Assembly: GCA_021774355.1 (NCBI GenBank)
Contig: JAJFJE010000261.1
Coordinates: forward strand, 1-8,093
Length of the DNA: 8,093 nucleotides
Direction: 5' to 3'
Source of the DNA: Alphaproteobacteria bacterium
Lineage (GTDB): Bacteria > Pseudomonadota > Alphaproteobacteria > Zavarziniales > Zavarziniaceae
Part shown: positions 1-6,031 of the stretch, piece after piece
Position numbering within the stretch: the first letter of the stretch is position 1
Layout: the number at the start of each line of letters is the position of its first letter
Position numbers and translations under genes: made by a program
Notes under the pieces: model-generated
What the model was told of the DNA's origin: nothing
Seen by the model: the letters and a program-made list of their open reading frames with translations, nothing else
The model's database searches: none

Positions 1-5
1 CTTGG

Positions 6-28
6 ATGACCGGGTCAAGCCCGGTCAT
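6..28. repeat. REP-like palindrome A, copy 1
   Basis: This is a perfect 9-bp inverted repeat, ATGACCGGG (6-14) and CCCGGTCAT (20-28), around a TCAAG loop. Palindromes of this sequence are widespread between genes in alphaproteobacterial genomes. If transcribed it would form a stable hairpin. Confidence 0.8.
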
Positions 29-115
29 GACGAAGGGGAGAGGACGCATGTGGCCGGGTGCGGGCGCGAGACCGTGCGCGCGGGGCCGGCGAGGGCGCGG
101 CACCCCTTCACCGTC

Positions 116-139
116 ATGGCCGGCCACCGTGCCGGCCAT
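116..139. repeat. REP-like palindrome B, copy 1 (inverted relative to A)
   Basis: This is a perfect 9-bp inverted repeat, ATGGCCGGC (116-124) and GCCGGCCAT (131-139), with a 6-nt loop. Its flanks, GTC on the left and CCACG on the right, are the reverse complement of those of palindrome A. It reads as an inverted relative of A. Confidence 0.75.
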
Positions 140-173
140 CCACGGGGACACCGTGCCCGCCACGGAGACGTGG

Positions 174-196
174 ATGACCGGGTCAAGCCCGGTCAT
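174..196. repeat. REP-like palindrome A, copy 2
   Basis: The stem and loop are identical to copy 1: ATGACCGGG at 174-182 and CCCGGTCAT at 188-196. It lies 168 bp downstream of copy 1 and is the best-conserved part of the tandem unit. Confidence 0.8.
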
Positions 197-284
197 GACG
201 CAAGGGGGAGGGGACGCGTGTGGCCGGGTGCGGGCGCGAGACCGCGCGCGGGGCCGGCGAGGGCGCGCCCCGCCCCCCACAGTC

Positions 285-308
285 ATGGCCGGCCGCCGTG
301 CCGGGCAT
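285..308. repeat. REP-like palindrome B, copy 2 (one mismatch)
   Basis: The arms are ATGGCCGGC (285-293) and GCCGGGCAT (300-308). One base pair of the stem is broken relative to copy 1, so this copy is drifting. Flanks and orientation match copy 1. Confidence 0.65.
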
Positions 309-377
309 CCACGGGAACACCATGCCTGCCATGGACGCGTGGATGACCGGGGTTGCGTTCCCTGGCGACCTGGCGGC

Positions 378-406
378 TTGCGATATGACAAATTGTCAGT
401 TGAATT
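378..406 (+). promoter_or_regulatory. Weak candidate promoter for the ligase operon
   Basis: A TTGCGA box (378-383) and a TGAATT box (401-406) are separated by 17 bases inside the only AT-rich patch of the leader. The -35 box matches consensus at 4 of 6 positions and the -10 box at 3 of 6. The 13-bp palindrome at 386-398 would lie in the spacer, where a bound repressor would block polymerase. This is inference from weak boxes. Confidence 0.25.
386..398. promoter_or_regulatory. Perfect palindrome TGACAAATTGTCA, candidate operator
   Basis: Two 6-bp arms, TGACAA and TTGTCA, flank a single central base, 65 bp upstream of the ligase start. A third copy of the half-site, TGACAA, lies at 427-432. 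Its start is 41 bp further on, close to four helical turns, so it would face the same side of the DNA. The size and symmetry suit a dimeric MarR- or TetR-type regulator. Related hydroxycinnamate-CoA ligase genes are often controlled by MarR-type repressors. No regulator gene is visible in the window, so the binding protein is unknown. Confidence 0.45.
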
Positions 407-462
407 TTTGCAAAGGGCGTGCGAATTGACAAGGTAGCGCGCCAAAAAAACCGGGGGAAATC

Positions 463-2322
463 ATGTCCGCCAAGCCGCCATTCCGACCGATCGCCTATCT
501 GCCCCACGACATCGAGACGGAACGCCGTGCCGATGGGACGATCCGGCTGCGCTCGCCGGTTCCCCTGGGCGACTACGACCGTCACATGATCGCGCCGCTG
601 CGCCGCCATGCCGCCGACCGCGCCGGGCAGACCTGGCTTGCCCAGCGCGGACCCGATGGGGCCTGGATCCATCTCGGCTATGCCGAGGGCCTGGCCAAGG
701 TCGAGCGGATCGCGGCGGCGCTGCTGCAGCGCGGTCTGGGAGCGGACGACGCGGTGATGATCCTGTCGGGCAATTCCCTGGAACATGCCCTGCTGACCTA
801 TGGCGCGATCGCCGCCGGGGTGCCGGTGGCGCCGGTCTCCCAGGCCTATTCCCTGATGTCGATGGATCATGCCAAGCTGCGCTATGTCTTCGAACTGATC
901 CGGCCGCGCCTGATCTTCGTGCAGCAGGGCAGCTTCTTCGAAACCGCCCTGGCCAAGCTGCCGCTGGACGGCGTCGAAGTGGTCTACGCCGCCGATCCGC
1001 CGAGCTTCCCGGCGACCCCGTTCACCGACCTCCTGGCAGTGCCGCCCGGGCCGGAAGTGGCCGCCGCCCAGGCCGCCCTGGGTCCCGATACGGTGGCCAA
1101 ATATCTCTTCACCTCGGGTTCCACCGGGATGCCCAAGGCGGTGATCAATACCCACCGCATGCTCTGCTCCAATGTCAAGATGGCGGCCATGCTGATGACC
1201 GACCGGCCGGCGGTGGAAGCGGCGCTGGGCCCGGAAGTGGTGGTCGACTGGCTGCCCTGGAACCACACCTTTGGTGGCAACGCCAATCTCCACGGCCTGC
1301 TTCATCTTGGCGGGACCCTCTATATCGACGAAGGCCGGCCGCTGCCCGGCCTGTTCGACCAGACCATCGAGAATCTGCGCGAGATTGCCCCGACCACCTA
1401 TCTCAACGTTCCCGTCGCCTATGCCATGCTGCTGGGGGCGATGGAGAAGGACGACGATCTGGCGCGCACCTTCTTCAGCCGGCTGCGCTGGTGCGCCTAT
1501 GGCGGGGCGGCGCTGTCCCAGGACCTGTGGGAACGGTTCCAGGCCCTGGCCGTCCGCACGGTGGGCGAGCGGATCAATTTCACCACCGGCTATGGCGCCA
1601 CCGAAACCGCGCCCATCGTCTCCAGCGTCTATTGGACGACCGAGCGGGTGGGCCTGATCGGCCTGCCCCTGCCCGGGGTCGAACTGAAGCTGGTACCGAC
1701 CGCCACGGCCCTCGAGGTGCGGGTGCGCGGGCCGATCGTCACCCCCGGCTATCGCGGCGCGCCGGCGGCCACCGCGGCGGCCTTCGACGACGAGGGCTTC
1801 TATTGCCTGGGCGATGCAGCGCGCTTCGTCGACGCCGACGATCCGGCCGAAGGCCTGGTCTTCGACGGCCGGGTGTCGGAGGATTTCAAGCTCGACACCG
1901 GCACCTGGGTCCAGGCCGGCAAGCTCCGGGTCCAGGCGATCGCGGCCTGCAGCCCGGCGCTGCAAGATGCACTGGTCACGGGCCTCGACAGGCCCTATAT
2001 CGGTCTCCTCGCTTGGCCGAATTGGGTCGGTTTGCAGCGAATCATCACCGACGACGCGGCCAAGACATCGCTCGCCACCATGCTGACCTCAGCGCAACTG
2101 GTCGAACATGTCCGTCAAGGCCTGCGCCGCCACAACGAGGCGTGTCCGGGATCGTCGACCCGGGTGAAGCGGTGCCTGTTCATGGCCGAGCCGCCGAGCC
2201 TGGATGGCCACGAGATCACCGACAAGGGCTATATCAACCAGAAGGCGGGCCTGGCCCGCCGGGCAGCCCTGGTCGAGCGACTCTACGCCGACCCCCCGGG
2301 CGAGGACGTGATCGTGGTCTGA
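463..2322 (+). CDS. Feruloyl-CoA synthase-type acyl-CoA ligase (AMP-forming)
   Basis: This 619-aa member of the ANL adenylate-forming superfamily is expected to activate a carboxylic acid with ATP and join it to CoA in the cytoplasm. Visible motifs are the phosphate loop FTSGSTGMPKAV (216-227), GYGATETAP (376-384), LGDAARF with Asp451, FDGRVSEDFKLDTGTWV (467-483), and the C-terminal EITDKGYINQ with the likely catalytic Lys588. The stretch from FDGR to TGTW and the GYINQ ending are what I recall as typical of feruloyl-CoA synthases; overall length also fits. The ATG is preceded by a good GGGGGA ribosome site. The exporter gene follows after 28 bp, so the two are probably one operon. No enoyl-CoA hydratase/aldolase or vanillin dehydrogenase is nearby, so ferulate itself is unproven; another hydroxycinnamate or aryl/acyl acid is possible. 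Ligase class is very likely, substrate moderate. Confidence 0.87.
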   Translation: MSAKPPFRPIAYLPHDIETERRADGTIRLRSPVPLGDYDRHMIAPLRRHAADRAGQTWLAQRGPDGAWIHLGYAEGLAKVERIAAALLQRGLGADDAVMILSGNSLEHALLTYGAIAAGVPVAPVSQAYSLMSMDHAKLRYVFELIRPRLIFVQQGSFFETALAKLPLDGVEVVYAADPPSFPATPFTDLLAVPPGPEVAAAQAALGPDTVAKYLFTSGSTGMPKAVINTHRMLCSNVKMAAMLMTDRPAVEAALGPEVVVDWLPWNHTFGGNANLHGLLHLGGTLYIDEGRPLPGLFDQTIENLREIAPTTYLNVPVAYAMLLGAMEKDDDLARTFFSRLRWCAYGGAALSQDLWERFQALAVRTVGERINFTTGYGATETAPIVSSVYWTTERVGLIGLPLPGVELKLVPTATALEVRVRGPIVTPGYRGAPAATAAAFDDEGFYCLGDAARFVDADDPAEGLVFDGRVSEDFKLDTGTWVQAGKLRVQAIAACSPALQDALVTGLDRPYIGLLAWPNWVGLQRIITDDAAKTSLATMLTSAQLVEHVRQGLRRHNEACPGSSTRVKRCLFMAEPPSLDGHEITDKGYINQKAGLARRAALVERLYADPPGEDVIVV

Positions 2323-2350
2323 AGAGACCCCGCGGTCTGACGGGAGCGGC

Positions 2351-2977
2351 ATGGAGATAGAGCTACTGATCCGGGCGATCATCGTCGGCTATGTGGTTGC
2401 CGCCCCAATGGGTCCCGTCAATCTGGTGTGCATCCACCGCACCGTCCAATATGGCCGGCTGAACGGCTTCGTCGCCGGCGTCGGCGGCGCCCTGGGCGAT
2501 GGCCTGTTTGCCGCGGTGGCCGCCTTCGGCCTGACCTCGATCGTCGATCTCGCCCAGCACTACGACGCCTGGCTGCGCTTGGTGGGCGGCATCATGCTGC
2601 TGGTCCTGGGCATCCGCAGCCTGCTGGCCAAGCCGATCGACCGCCGCATCAAGTCGGAAGACAGCGACCTGCCCCATGCCATCGTCGGCACCTTTCTGCT
2701 GACCGTAACCAACCCGGTGACCATTGGCGGCTTTTCCATCGCCTTTGCCTCCAGCGGCATCGCCCCCGCGGTTGGCCTGACCAGCAGCGCCGCCCTGGTG
2801 GCGCTCGGCGTGCTGGCCGGCTCGATCGCCTGGTGGGTCACCCTGGTCACCGTCGTCGGCCTGTTCCGCGGCCGCCTCGACCAGCGGGCCTTGACCATCA
2901 TCAACCGAGTCGCCGGCACGGCGCTCAGCCTGTTCGGGTTGGCGGCCCTGATCTCGCTCGTGGAGGTACGGTTTTAG
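2351..2977 (+). CDS. LysE/RhtB-family exporter
   Basis: This 208-aa inner-membrane protein has about six hydrophobic segments (roughly 5-28, 38-63, 73-92, 107-132, 143-171 and 185-203). The family marks are present: PMGP near the N-terminus (19-22), GALGD (46-50) and a TNP motif (120-122) in the fourth segment. LysE/RhtB proteins export amino acids or other small metabolites using the proton gradient; the substrate cannot be read from sequence. The ATG has a GGGAG ribosome site 5-10 bases upstream, and the gene starts 28 bp after the ligase stop, which suggests co-transcription. If the operon is real, the exporter may relieve accumulation of the ligase's acid substrate or a derived product, but that is inference. 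Length and topology are normal for the family. Confidence 0.87.
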   Translation: MEIELLIRAIIVGYVVAAPMGPVNLVCIHRTVQYGRLNGFVAGVGGALGDGLFAAVAAFGLTSIVDLAQHYDAWLRLVGGIMLLVLGIRSLLAKPIDRRIKSEDSDLPHAIVGTFLLTVTNPVTIGGFSIAFASSGIAPAVGLTSSAALVALGVLAGSIAWWVTLVTVVGLFRGRLDQRALTIINRVAGTALSLFGLAALISLVEVRF

Positions 2978-2998
2978 GGGGAGCAGCCCCGACATAAA

Positions 2999-3151
2999 AT
3001 GGGTGTAGCTGGGGTGCCGGCGGCGGCTTTTCGCCCGCGTTCGAGACGCGCTGGCGTCGTCCAGCGCACAGAAATGGGCATAACACAGGGGAGGCCCGAA
3101 CGGCGCAACGGCACTGCAAAGGTCAGATGTTGGATTTCGTTCGACTCCTGA
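2999..3151 (+). CDS. Possible 50-aa small ORF, doubtful
   Basis: An ATG 21 bases after the exporter stop opens a 50-residue frame, MGVAGVPAAAFRPRS..., rich in Arg and Ala and ending in CWISFDS. There is no clear ribosome site; GGGGAG lies about 14 bases upstream, within the small hairpin. The frame includes the 3048-3067 hairpin. I do not recognise a family. It may be a chance frame or a remnant of a repeated element. Confidence 0.12.
   Translation: MGVAGVPAAAFRPRSRRAGVVQRTEMGITQGRPERRNGTAKVRCWISFDS
3048..3067. repeat. 7-bp inverted repeat GCGCTGG/CCAGCGC
   Basis: The arms at 3048-3054 and 3061-3067 are perfect complements around a 6-nt loop, CGTCGT. No T-run follows on either strand, so an intrinsic terminator is not indicated. 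The function is unknown; it could be RNA processing, a degraded repeat or a protein site. Confidence 0.45.
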
Positions 3152-3223
3152 CGGTCTCCCGGTTTCGTATCCGGGTTGAATGAGAGCTCCCGGCTTTCTG
3201 CACATACTCAATGCATCCAGAAT

Positions 3224-3266
3224 GGCCCGGGCGCTGCCGAGCCCTCGGCGATGGCGCGGGCCTTTT
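3224..3266 (+). terminator. Candidate rho-independent terminator of the ligase-exporter operon
   Basis: GGCCCG (3224-3229) pairs with CGGGCC (3257-3262), enclosing an inner hairpin GCCGA/TCGGC (3236-3240 and 3245-3249). TTTT follows at once (3263-3266). The shape is right, but the outer stem is interrupted by unpaired bases, the T-run is short, and it lies about 250 bp after the exporter stop. Confidence 0.33.
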
Positions 3267-3390
3267 CAGGCGGCGTCTTCCAGGACGAGGCTGGACGCGC
3301 GCCGTGATGCGCACGGCCCTGGCGACCCGCCGGTGTCTGCCCGCTATGGTCTTGATCGGCCGTGTTTTATCGCGGTGATCGGAATTCCAC

Positions 3391-3420
3391 TGGGGGCCCG
3401 AACGATTTAATGTGGGCCCA
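3391..3420. promoter_or_regulatory. Imperfect inverted repeat in the cotransporter leader
   Basis: TGGGGGCCC (3391-3399) and GGGCCCA (3414-3420) are near-complementary around an AT-rich centre containing TTTAAT (3406-3411), which resembles a -10 box. No good -35 box sits 17 bases upstream. It may be an operator around the promoter or a leader hairpin; the evidence is weak. Confidence 0.25.
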
Positions 3421-3433
3421 GGCGGGTGGTGGC

Positions 3434-3439
3434 GAGGAG
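3434..3439 (+). promoter_or_regulatory. Ribosome binding site that decides the cotransporter start
   Basis: GAGGAG lies 8 bases before the ATG at 3448. The alternative in-frame ATG at 3412 is preceded by CGATTTA with no purine-rich site and would add 12 residues with no family counterpart. The start at 3448 is preferred. Confidence 0.7.
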
Positions 3440-3447
3440 CGTTCGCG

Positions 3448-5958
3448 ATGAGCGGGAAGGTGGTGGGCGGCCAGGGGGTGCTGGGCACCTTTGGCGGCGT
3501 CTTCACGCCCAGCATCCTGACCATCCTCGGGCTCATCCTGTTCCTGCGCCTGGGCTATGTGGTGGGCGGCGCCGGCCTGGGCCAGGCCCTTGTCCTGATT
3601 CTGGTCGCCCACTCGATTTCCGTAACGACCAGCATTTCCCTGGCCGCCATCGCGACCAATTTCCGGGTCAAGGGCGGCGGGGTCTACTACATCATCTCGC
3701 GGACCCTGGGCCTGCCCTTCGGCGGCGCCATCGGCCTGGTCCTGTTTGTCGCGCAATCGCTCTCGGTCGGCTTTTACTGCATCGGCTTTGCCGAAGGGGT
3801 GACTGCGCTGCTCGGCCTCGAACAGCGCTGGGCGGCCCAACTCATCGCGGCGGCGGCGGCGGCGGCGACCGTGCTGCTCGCCTGGACCGGCGCCGACTGG
3901 GCGACCCGTTTCCAGTATCTCGTAATGGCCCTGCTGGCCGGAGCCATCCTGTCCTTTGCCGCCGGTGCGGCCGGCCAATGGAACCCGTTGCTGCTCCAGG
4001 CGAATTTCGCGGCACCCGCGGGCTGGGGCGGGTTTTGGATCATGTTCGCCATCTTCTTTCCCGCCGTGACCGGCTTTACCCAGGGCGTCGGCATGTCGGG
4101 GGACCTGGCCGATCCGGCCCGCAGCATTCCGCGGGGCACCGCCTGGGCCGTGGCGCTGTCGCTGCTCATCTATGTCGCGATGGCGGTGGCCTGTGCGGCG
4201 ACCCTGCCGCGCCACGTGCTGGTGTCGGACTATGCCGCCATGAAGACGGTGGCGGTGGTGGCGCCGCTGATCGATGCCGGGATTATCGCCGCGACCCTGT
4301 CCTCGGCCCTGGCCTCCCTGCTCGGGGCGCCGCGGATCCTCCAGTCGCTGGCCAAGGACCGTGTATTCCTGTTCCTGCTGCCCTTTGCCGAGGGCGCGGG
4401 GACGACCGGCAATCCCCGGCGCGGGATCCTGCTGACCGGCGCCATCGCAGCCGCGGTGATCGCCCTCGGCAACCTCAACCTGATCGCCGGCCTGGTCTCG
4501 ATGTTCTTCGTCGCGACCTATGGCCTGCTCAATTATGCGACCTATTTCGAGGCCCGGGGCAAAAGCCCGTCGTTCCGCCCGAGCCTGCGCTGGTACCGCC
4601 CCTGGATCAGCCTGAGCGGCGCACTCGGCGCCCTGGCGGTCATGCTCGCCATCGACCTGGTCGCCGGCGGGGTCGCCATCGTGATCGTCTTCGCTCTGCT
4701 GTACTATCTGAAACGAAACATGGCGGCGGCGCGCTGGGCCGACGGCCAGCGCTCCTACGATCTCCAGATCGCCCGGGAGCATCTGCTCGCGGCAAATGCG
4801 CGCGCCGAGCACCCGCGCGACTGGCGGCCGCAGATTCTCGCCTTTTCAGGCGATGGCGAACGCCGCCAGCGGCTGCTCACCTTTGCCGCCTGGATCGAGG
4901 GGCGGGCCGGCCTGACCACGGCGATCCGGGTGATCGAAGGCAAGGGCAAGCAGATCCGCCGGGCGCGCGACCAGGCCGAGGAAGACCTTGCCGCCGAGCT
5001 GCGGCGGCTGGGGCTGCGGGCCTTTCCCCTGGTCGTGGCCAGCCGCGACCTCGACGCCGCCGTGCGTGTCGCGGTGCAGACCGTGGGGGTCGGCCCGACC
5101 CGGATCAACACCGTGCTGGTGAACTGGCCGGGGCCGCAGGCCGAAGTTGCCGACCACCACAAGATGCGCCAGTTCGCGAGTAACCTGCACAGTAGCATCG
5201 CGCTCGGCGCCAATGTTCTGATCCTGGCCTCGGAGACGGAGCGCTGGCAGGGCCTGGTGGACGCTGCGGCAACCGGGCCCCGGACCCTCGATGTCTGGTG
5301 GCGCGATAACGGCACCGGCCGCCTGATGCTGGTGCTGGCCTATCTGCTGACGCGCAACGGGCTGTGGGAGCGGGCGACCATCAGGGTCCTCGCCATGGCG
5401 GCGCCCGAGGCCGCCGAGGCCCGGCGCCAGCATCTGGAAGGGGTGCTCCGCGACGTCCGGATCCCGAGCGAGGTCCACATCGTCGCCGAAACCGACCAGC
5501 CGGCCGAGGCGATCGTCGAAGCCTCGGCCGGGGCCTCGATCGTGTTCCTGGCCTTGGCCTTCCGGCGGGCCTGGTTCTCCGATTGGCGGGGCAATGACCT
5601 GTCCGCCCTGCTGCCCCGGCTGCCCTTGACGGTGCTGACCATGGCTGCCCAGGACATCGACCTGTCGGCCGATCCGGACGAGGGCGAGGAAGGCGAGCGG
5701 GCCGCGGCCAAGGATGCGATCGACGACGCCCTGCGCCGGCACGATGCCGCCCAGGACGCCGTCGCCGCGGCCCAGGCCCGGATCGACGCCGGCGCGGCCG
5801 GCGCGCCGGACGATGCGGACCGCGAAACGGACCAGGCCGCACTGGCCGCCGCGCAGGCGCAACTGGCCGAGGAGGCAGAGAACCTGGCGCTTCTCCGCCG
5901 GATCGGCGAAGATTTCGGCATCGCCGCCGATGAGGACGAGGCGCCGCCGGCCGGCTGA
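3448..5958 (+). CDS. Cation-chloride cotransporter homologue (SLC12-like, APC superfamily)
   Basis: This 836-aa protein has about 12 membrane segments in residues 15-425 and a large cytosolic C-terminal half. The match to animal NKCC/KCC proteins is close: GGGVYYIISRTLG (76-88) with GGAIGL next, YCIGFAE (110-116), FFPAVTG (203-209) with SGDLADP (217-223), LSSALASLLGAPRILQSLAKD (284-304), and DVWW (615-618) with LLTRNGLW (633-640) in the SLC12-type C-terminal domain. It should move chloride together with Na+ and/or K+. Ser285-Ser286 match the Na+ site of NKCC/NCC, and Tyr110, Pro205 and Thr208 match K+-site residues, but Thr25 replaces the usual TM1 Asn. The tail (745-836) is acidic and probably coiled-coil. 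The start at 3448 has a GAGGAG ribosome site 8 bases upstream; the in-frame ATG at 3412 has none. The gene stands alone on its strand. Confidence 0.88.
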   Translation: MSGKVVGGQGVLGTFGGVFTPSILTILGLILFLRLGYVVGGAGLGQALVLILVAHSISVTTSISLAAIATNFRVKGGGVYYIISRTLGLPFGGAIGLVLFVAQSLSVGFYCIGFAEGVTALLGLEQRWAAQLIAAAAAAATVLLAWTGADWATRFQYLVMALLAGAILSFAAGAAGQWNPLLLQANFAAPAGWGGFWIMFAIFFPAVTGFTQGVGMSGDLADPARSIPRGTAWAVALSLLIYVAMAVACAATLPRHVLVSDYAAMKTVAVVAPLIDAGIIAATLSSALASLLGAPRILQSLAKDRVFLFLLPFAEGAGTTGNPRRGILLTGAIAAAVIALGNLNLIAGLVSMFFVATYGLLNYATYFEARGKSPSFRPSLRWYRPWISLSGALGALAVMLAIDLVAGGVAIVIVFALLYYLKRNMAAARWADGQRSYDLQIAREHLLAANARAEHPRDWRPQILAFSGDGERRQRLLTFAAWIEGRAGLTTAIRVIEGKGKQIRRARDQAEEDLAAELRRLGLRAFPLVVASRDLDAAVRVAVQTVGVGPTRINTVLVNWPGPQAEVADHHKMRQFASNLHSSIALGANVLILASETERWQGLVDAAATGPRTLDVWWRDNGTGRLMLVLAYLLTRNGLWERATIRVLAMAAPEAAEARRQHLEGVLRDVRIPSEVHIVAETDQPAEAIVEASAGASIVFLALAFRRAWFSDWRGNDLSALLPRLPLTVLTMAAQDIDLSADPDEGEEGERAAAKDAIDDALRRHDAAQDAVAAAQARIDAGAAGAPDDADRETDQAALAAAQAQLAEEAENLALLRRIGEDFGIAADEDEAPPAG

Positions 5959-5966
5959 TCCCGGGG

Positions 5967-6028
5967 CCGGTCGCGACCGGTCGCCGGCCGAATGGCCGGT
6001 CTGGGCGGGCGGCCCCGGACGCCGGGGC
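5967..6028. terminator. Cluster of three hairpins between convergent genes
   Basis: Within 62 bp lie CCGGTCGCGACCGG (5967-5980), CCGGCC-GAAT-GGCCGG (5984-5999) and GCCCCGG-ACG-CCGGGGC (6012-6028). They fill the 73-bp gap between the stop of the + strand cotransporter and the stop of the minus-strand cysQ. No T-tract follows on either strand, so these are not textbook intrinsic terminators. They could still stop or protect both transcripts. The structures are certain, the function inferred. Confidence 0.55.
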
Positions 6029-6031
6029 GCG

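Larger units (their letters stand above)
3..351. repeat. Tandem BIME-like repeat array (two ~168-bp units plus a partial third)
   Basis: The unit starting TGGATGACCGGG occurs at 3, 171 and 340, a period of 168-169 bp. The third copy breaks off after about 12 bases. Each full unit contains palindrome A (3-32 and 171-200), a conserved GC-rich spacer, palindrome B (113-144 and 282-313) and a more divergent tail. B read on the minus strand has the same plan as A: a TGG flank, then ATGRCCGG, a loop, CCGGYCAT and a GAC flank. The two palindromes are therefore related and inverted to each other, as in paired REP elements. No coding potential is convincing here. This array accounts for the first 345 bases. 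The sequence facts are certain; the term BIME-like is my inference. Confidence 0.8.
2978..3447. other. 470-bp gene-poor stretch between exporter and cotransporter
   Basis: I see no convincing gene here. It holds a GGGG/CCCC hairpin just past the exporter stop (2977-2990), a 7-bp hairpin GCGCTGG/CCAGCGC (3048-3067), a 5-bp CCCGG/CCGGG hairpin (3158-3175), a terminator-like structure at 3224-3266, and an imperfect GGGCCC inverted repeat just before the cotransporter (3391-3420). The composition is more mixed than in the flanking genes. It could be two ordinary untranslated regions, a decayed element or an unrecognised RNA; the sequence alone does not decide. Confidence 0.5.

Noticed and set aside
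426..431. Perfect TTGACA as a -35 box
   Set aside because: No -10 box lies 16-18 bases downstream and the spacing would put the start site on the ribosome site. It is better explained as the third half-site.
2..437. Open frames of 114 and 143 aa in the repeat array
   Set aside because: They translate the same 168-bp repeat twice, giving repeated DDRVKPGHD-type peptides, a common artefact of palindromic intergenic repeats.
283..1965. 560-aa open frame on the minus strand across the ligase gene
   Set aside because: It is antisense to a gene with all ligase motifs. Its product is a low-complexity run of Gly, Arg, Gln, His and Asp typical of GC-rich shadow frames, and it runs into the repeat array.
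3158..3180. T-arm-like hairpin suggesting a tRNA remnant or attachment site
   Set aside because: The loop has 8 bases, not 7, the conserved loop bases do not fit, and no matching acceptor stem or anticodon arm lies upstream.
3180..3410. 76-aa plus-strand frame before the cotransporter
   Set aside because: It has no ribosome site, is Arg/Pro/Ala rich with no family resemblance, and contains the terminator-like hairpin.
3367..4812. 481-aa open frame on the minus strand across the cotransporter
   Set aside because: It has the same shadow composition (Gly, Gln, Arg, Asp and His rich) with no recognisable domain, and the opposite strand encodes a clear transporter.
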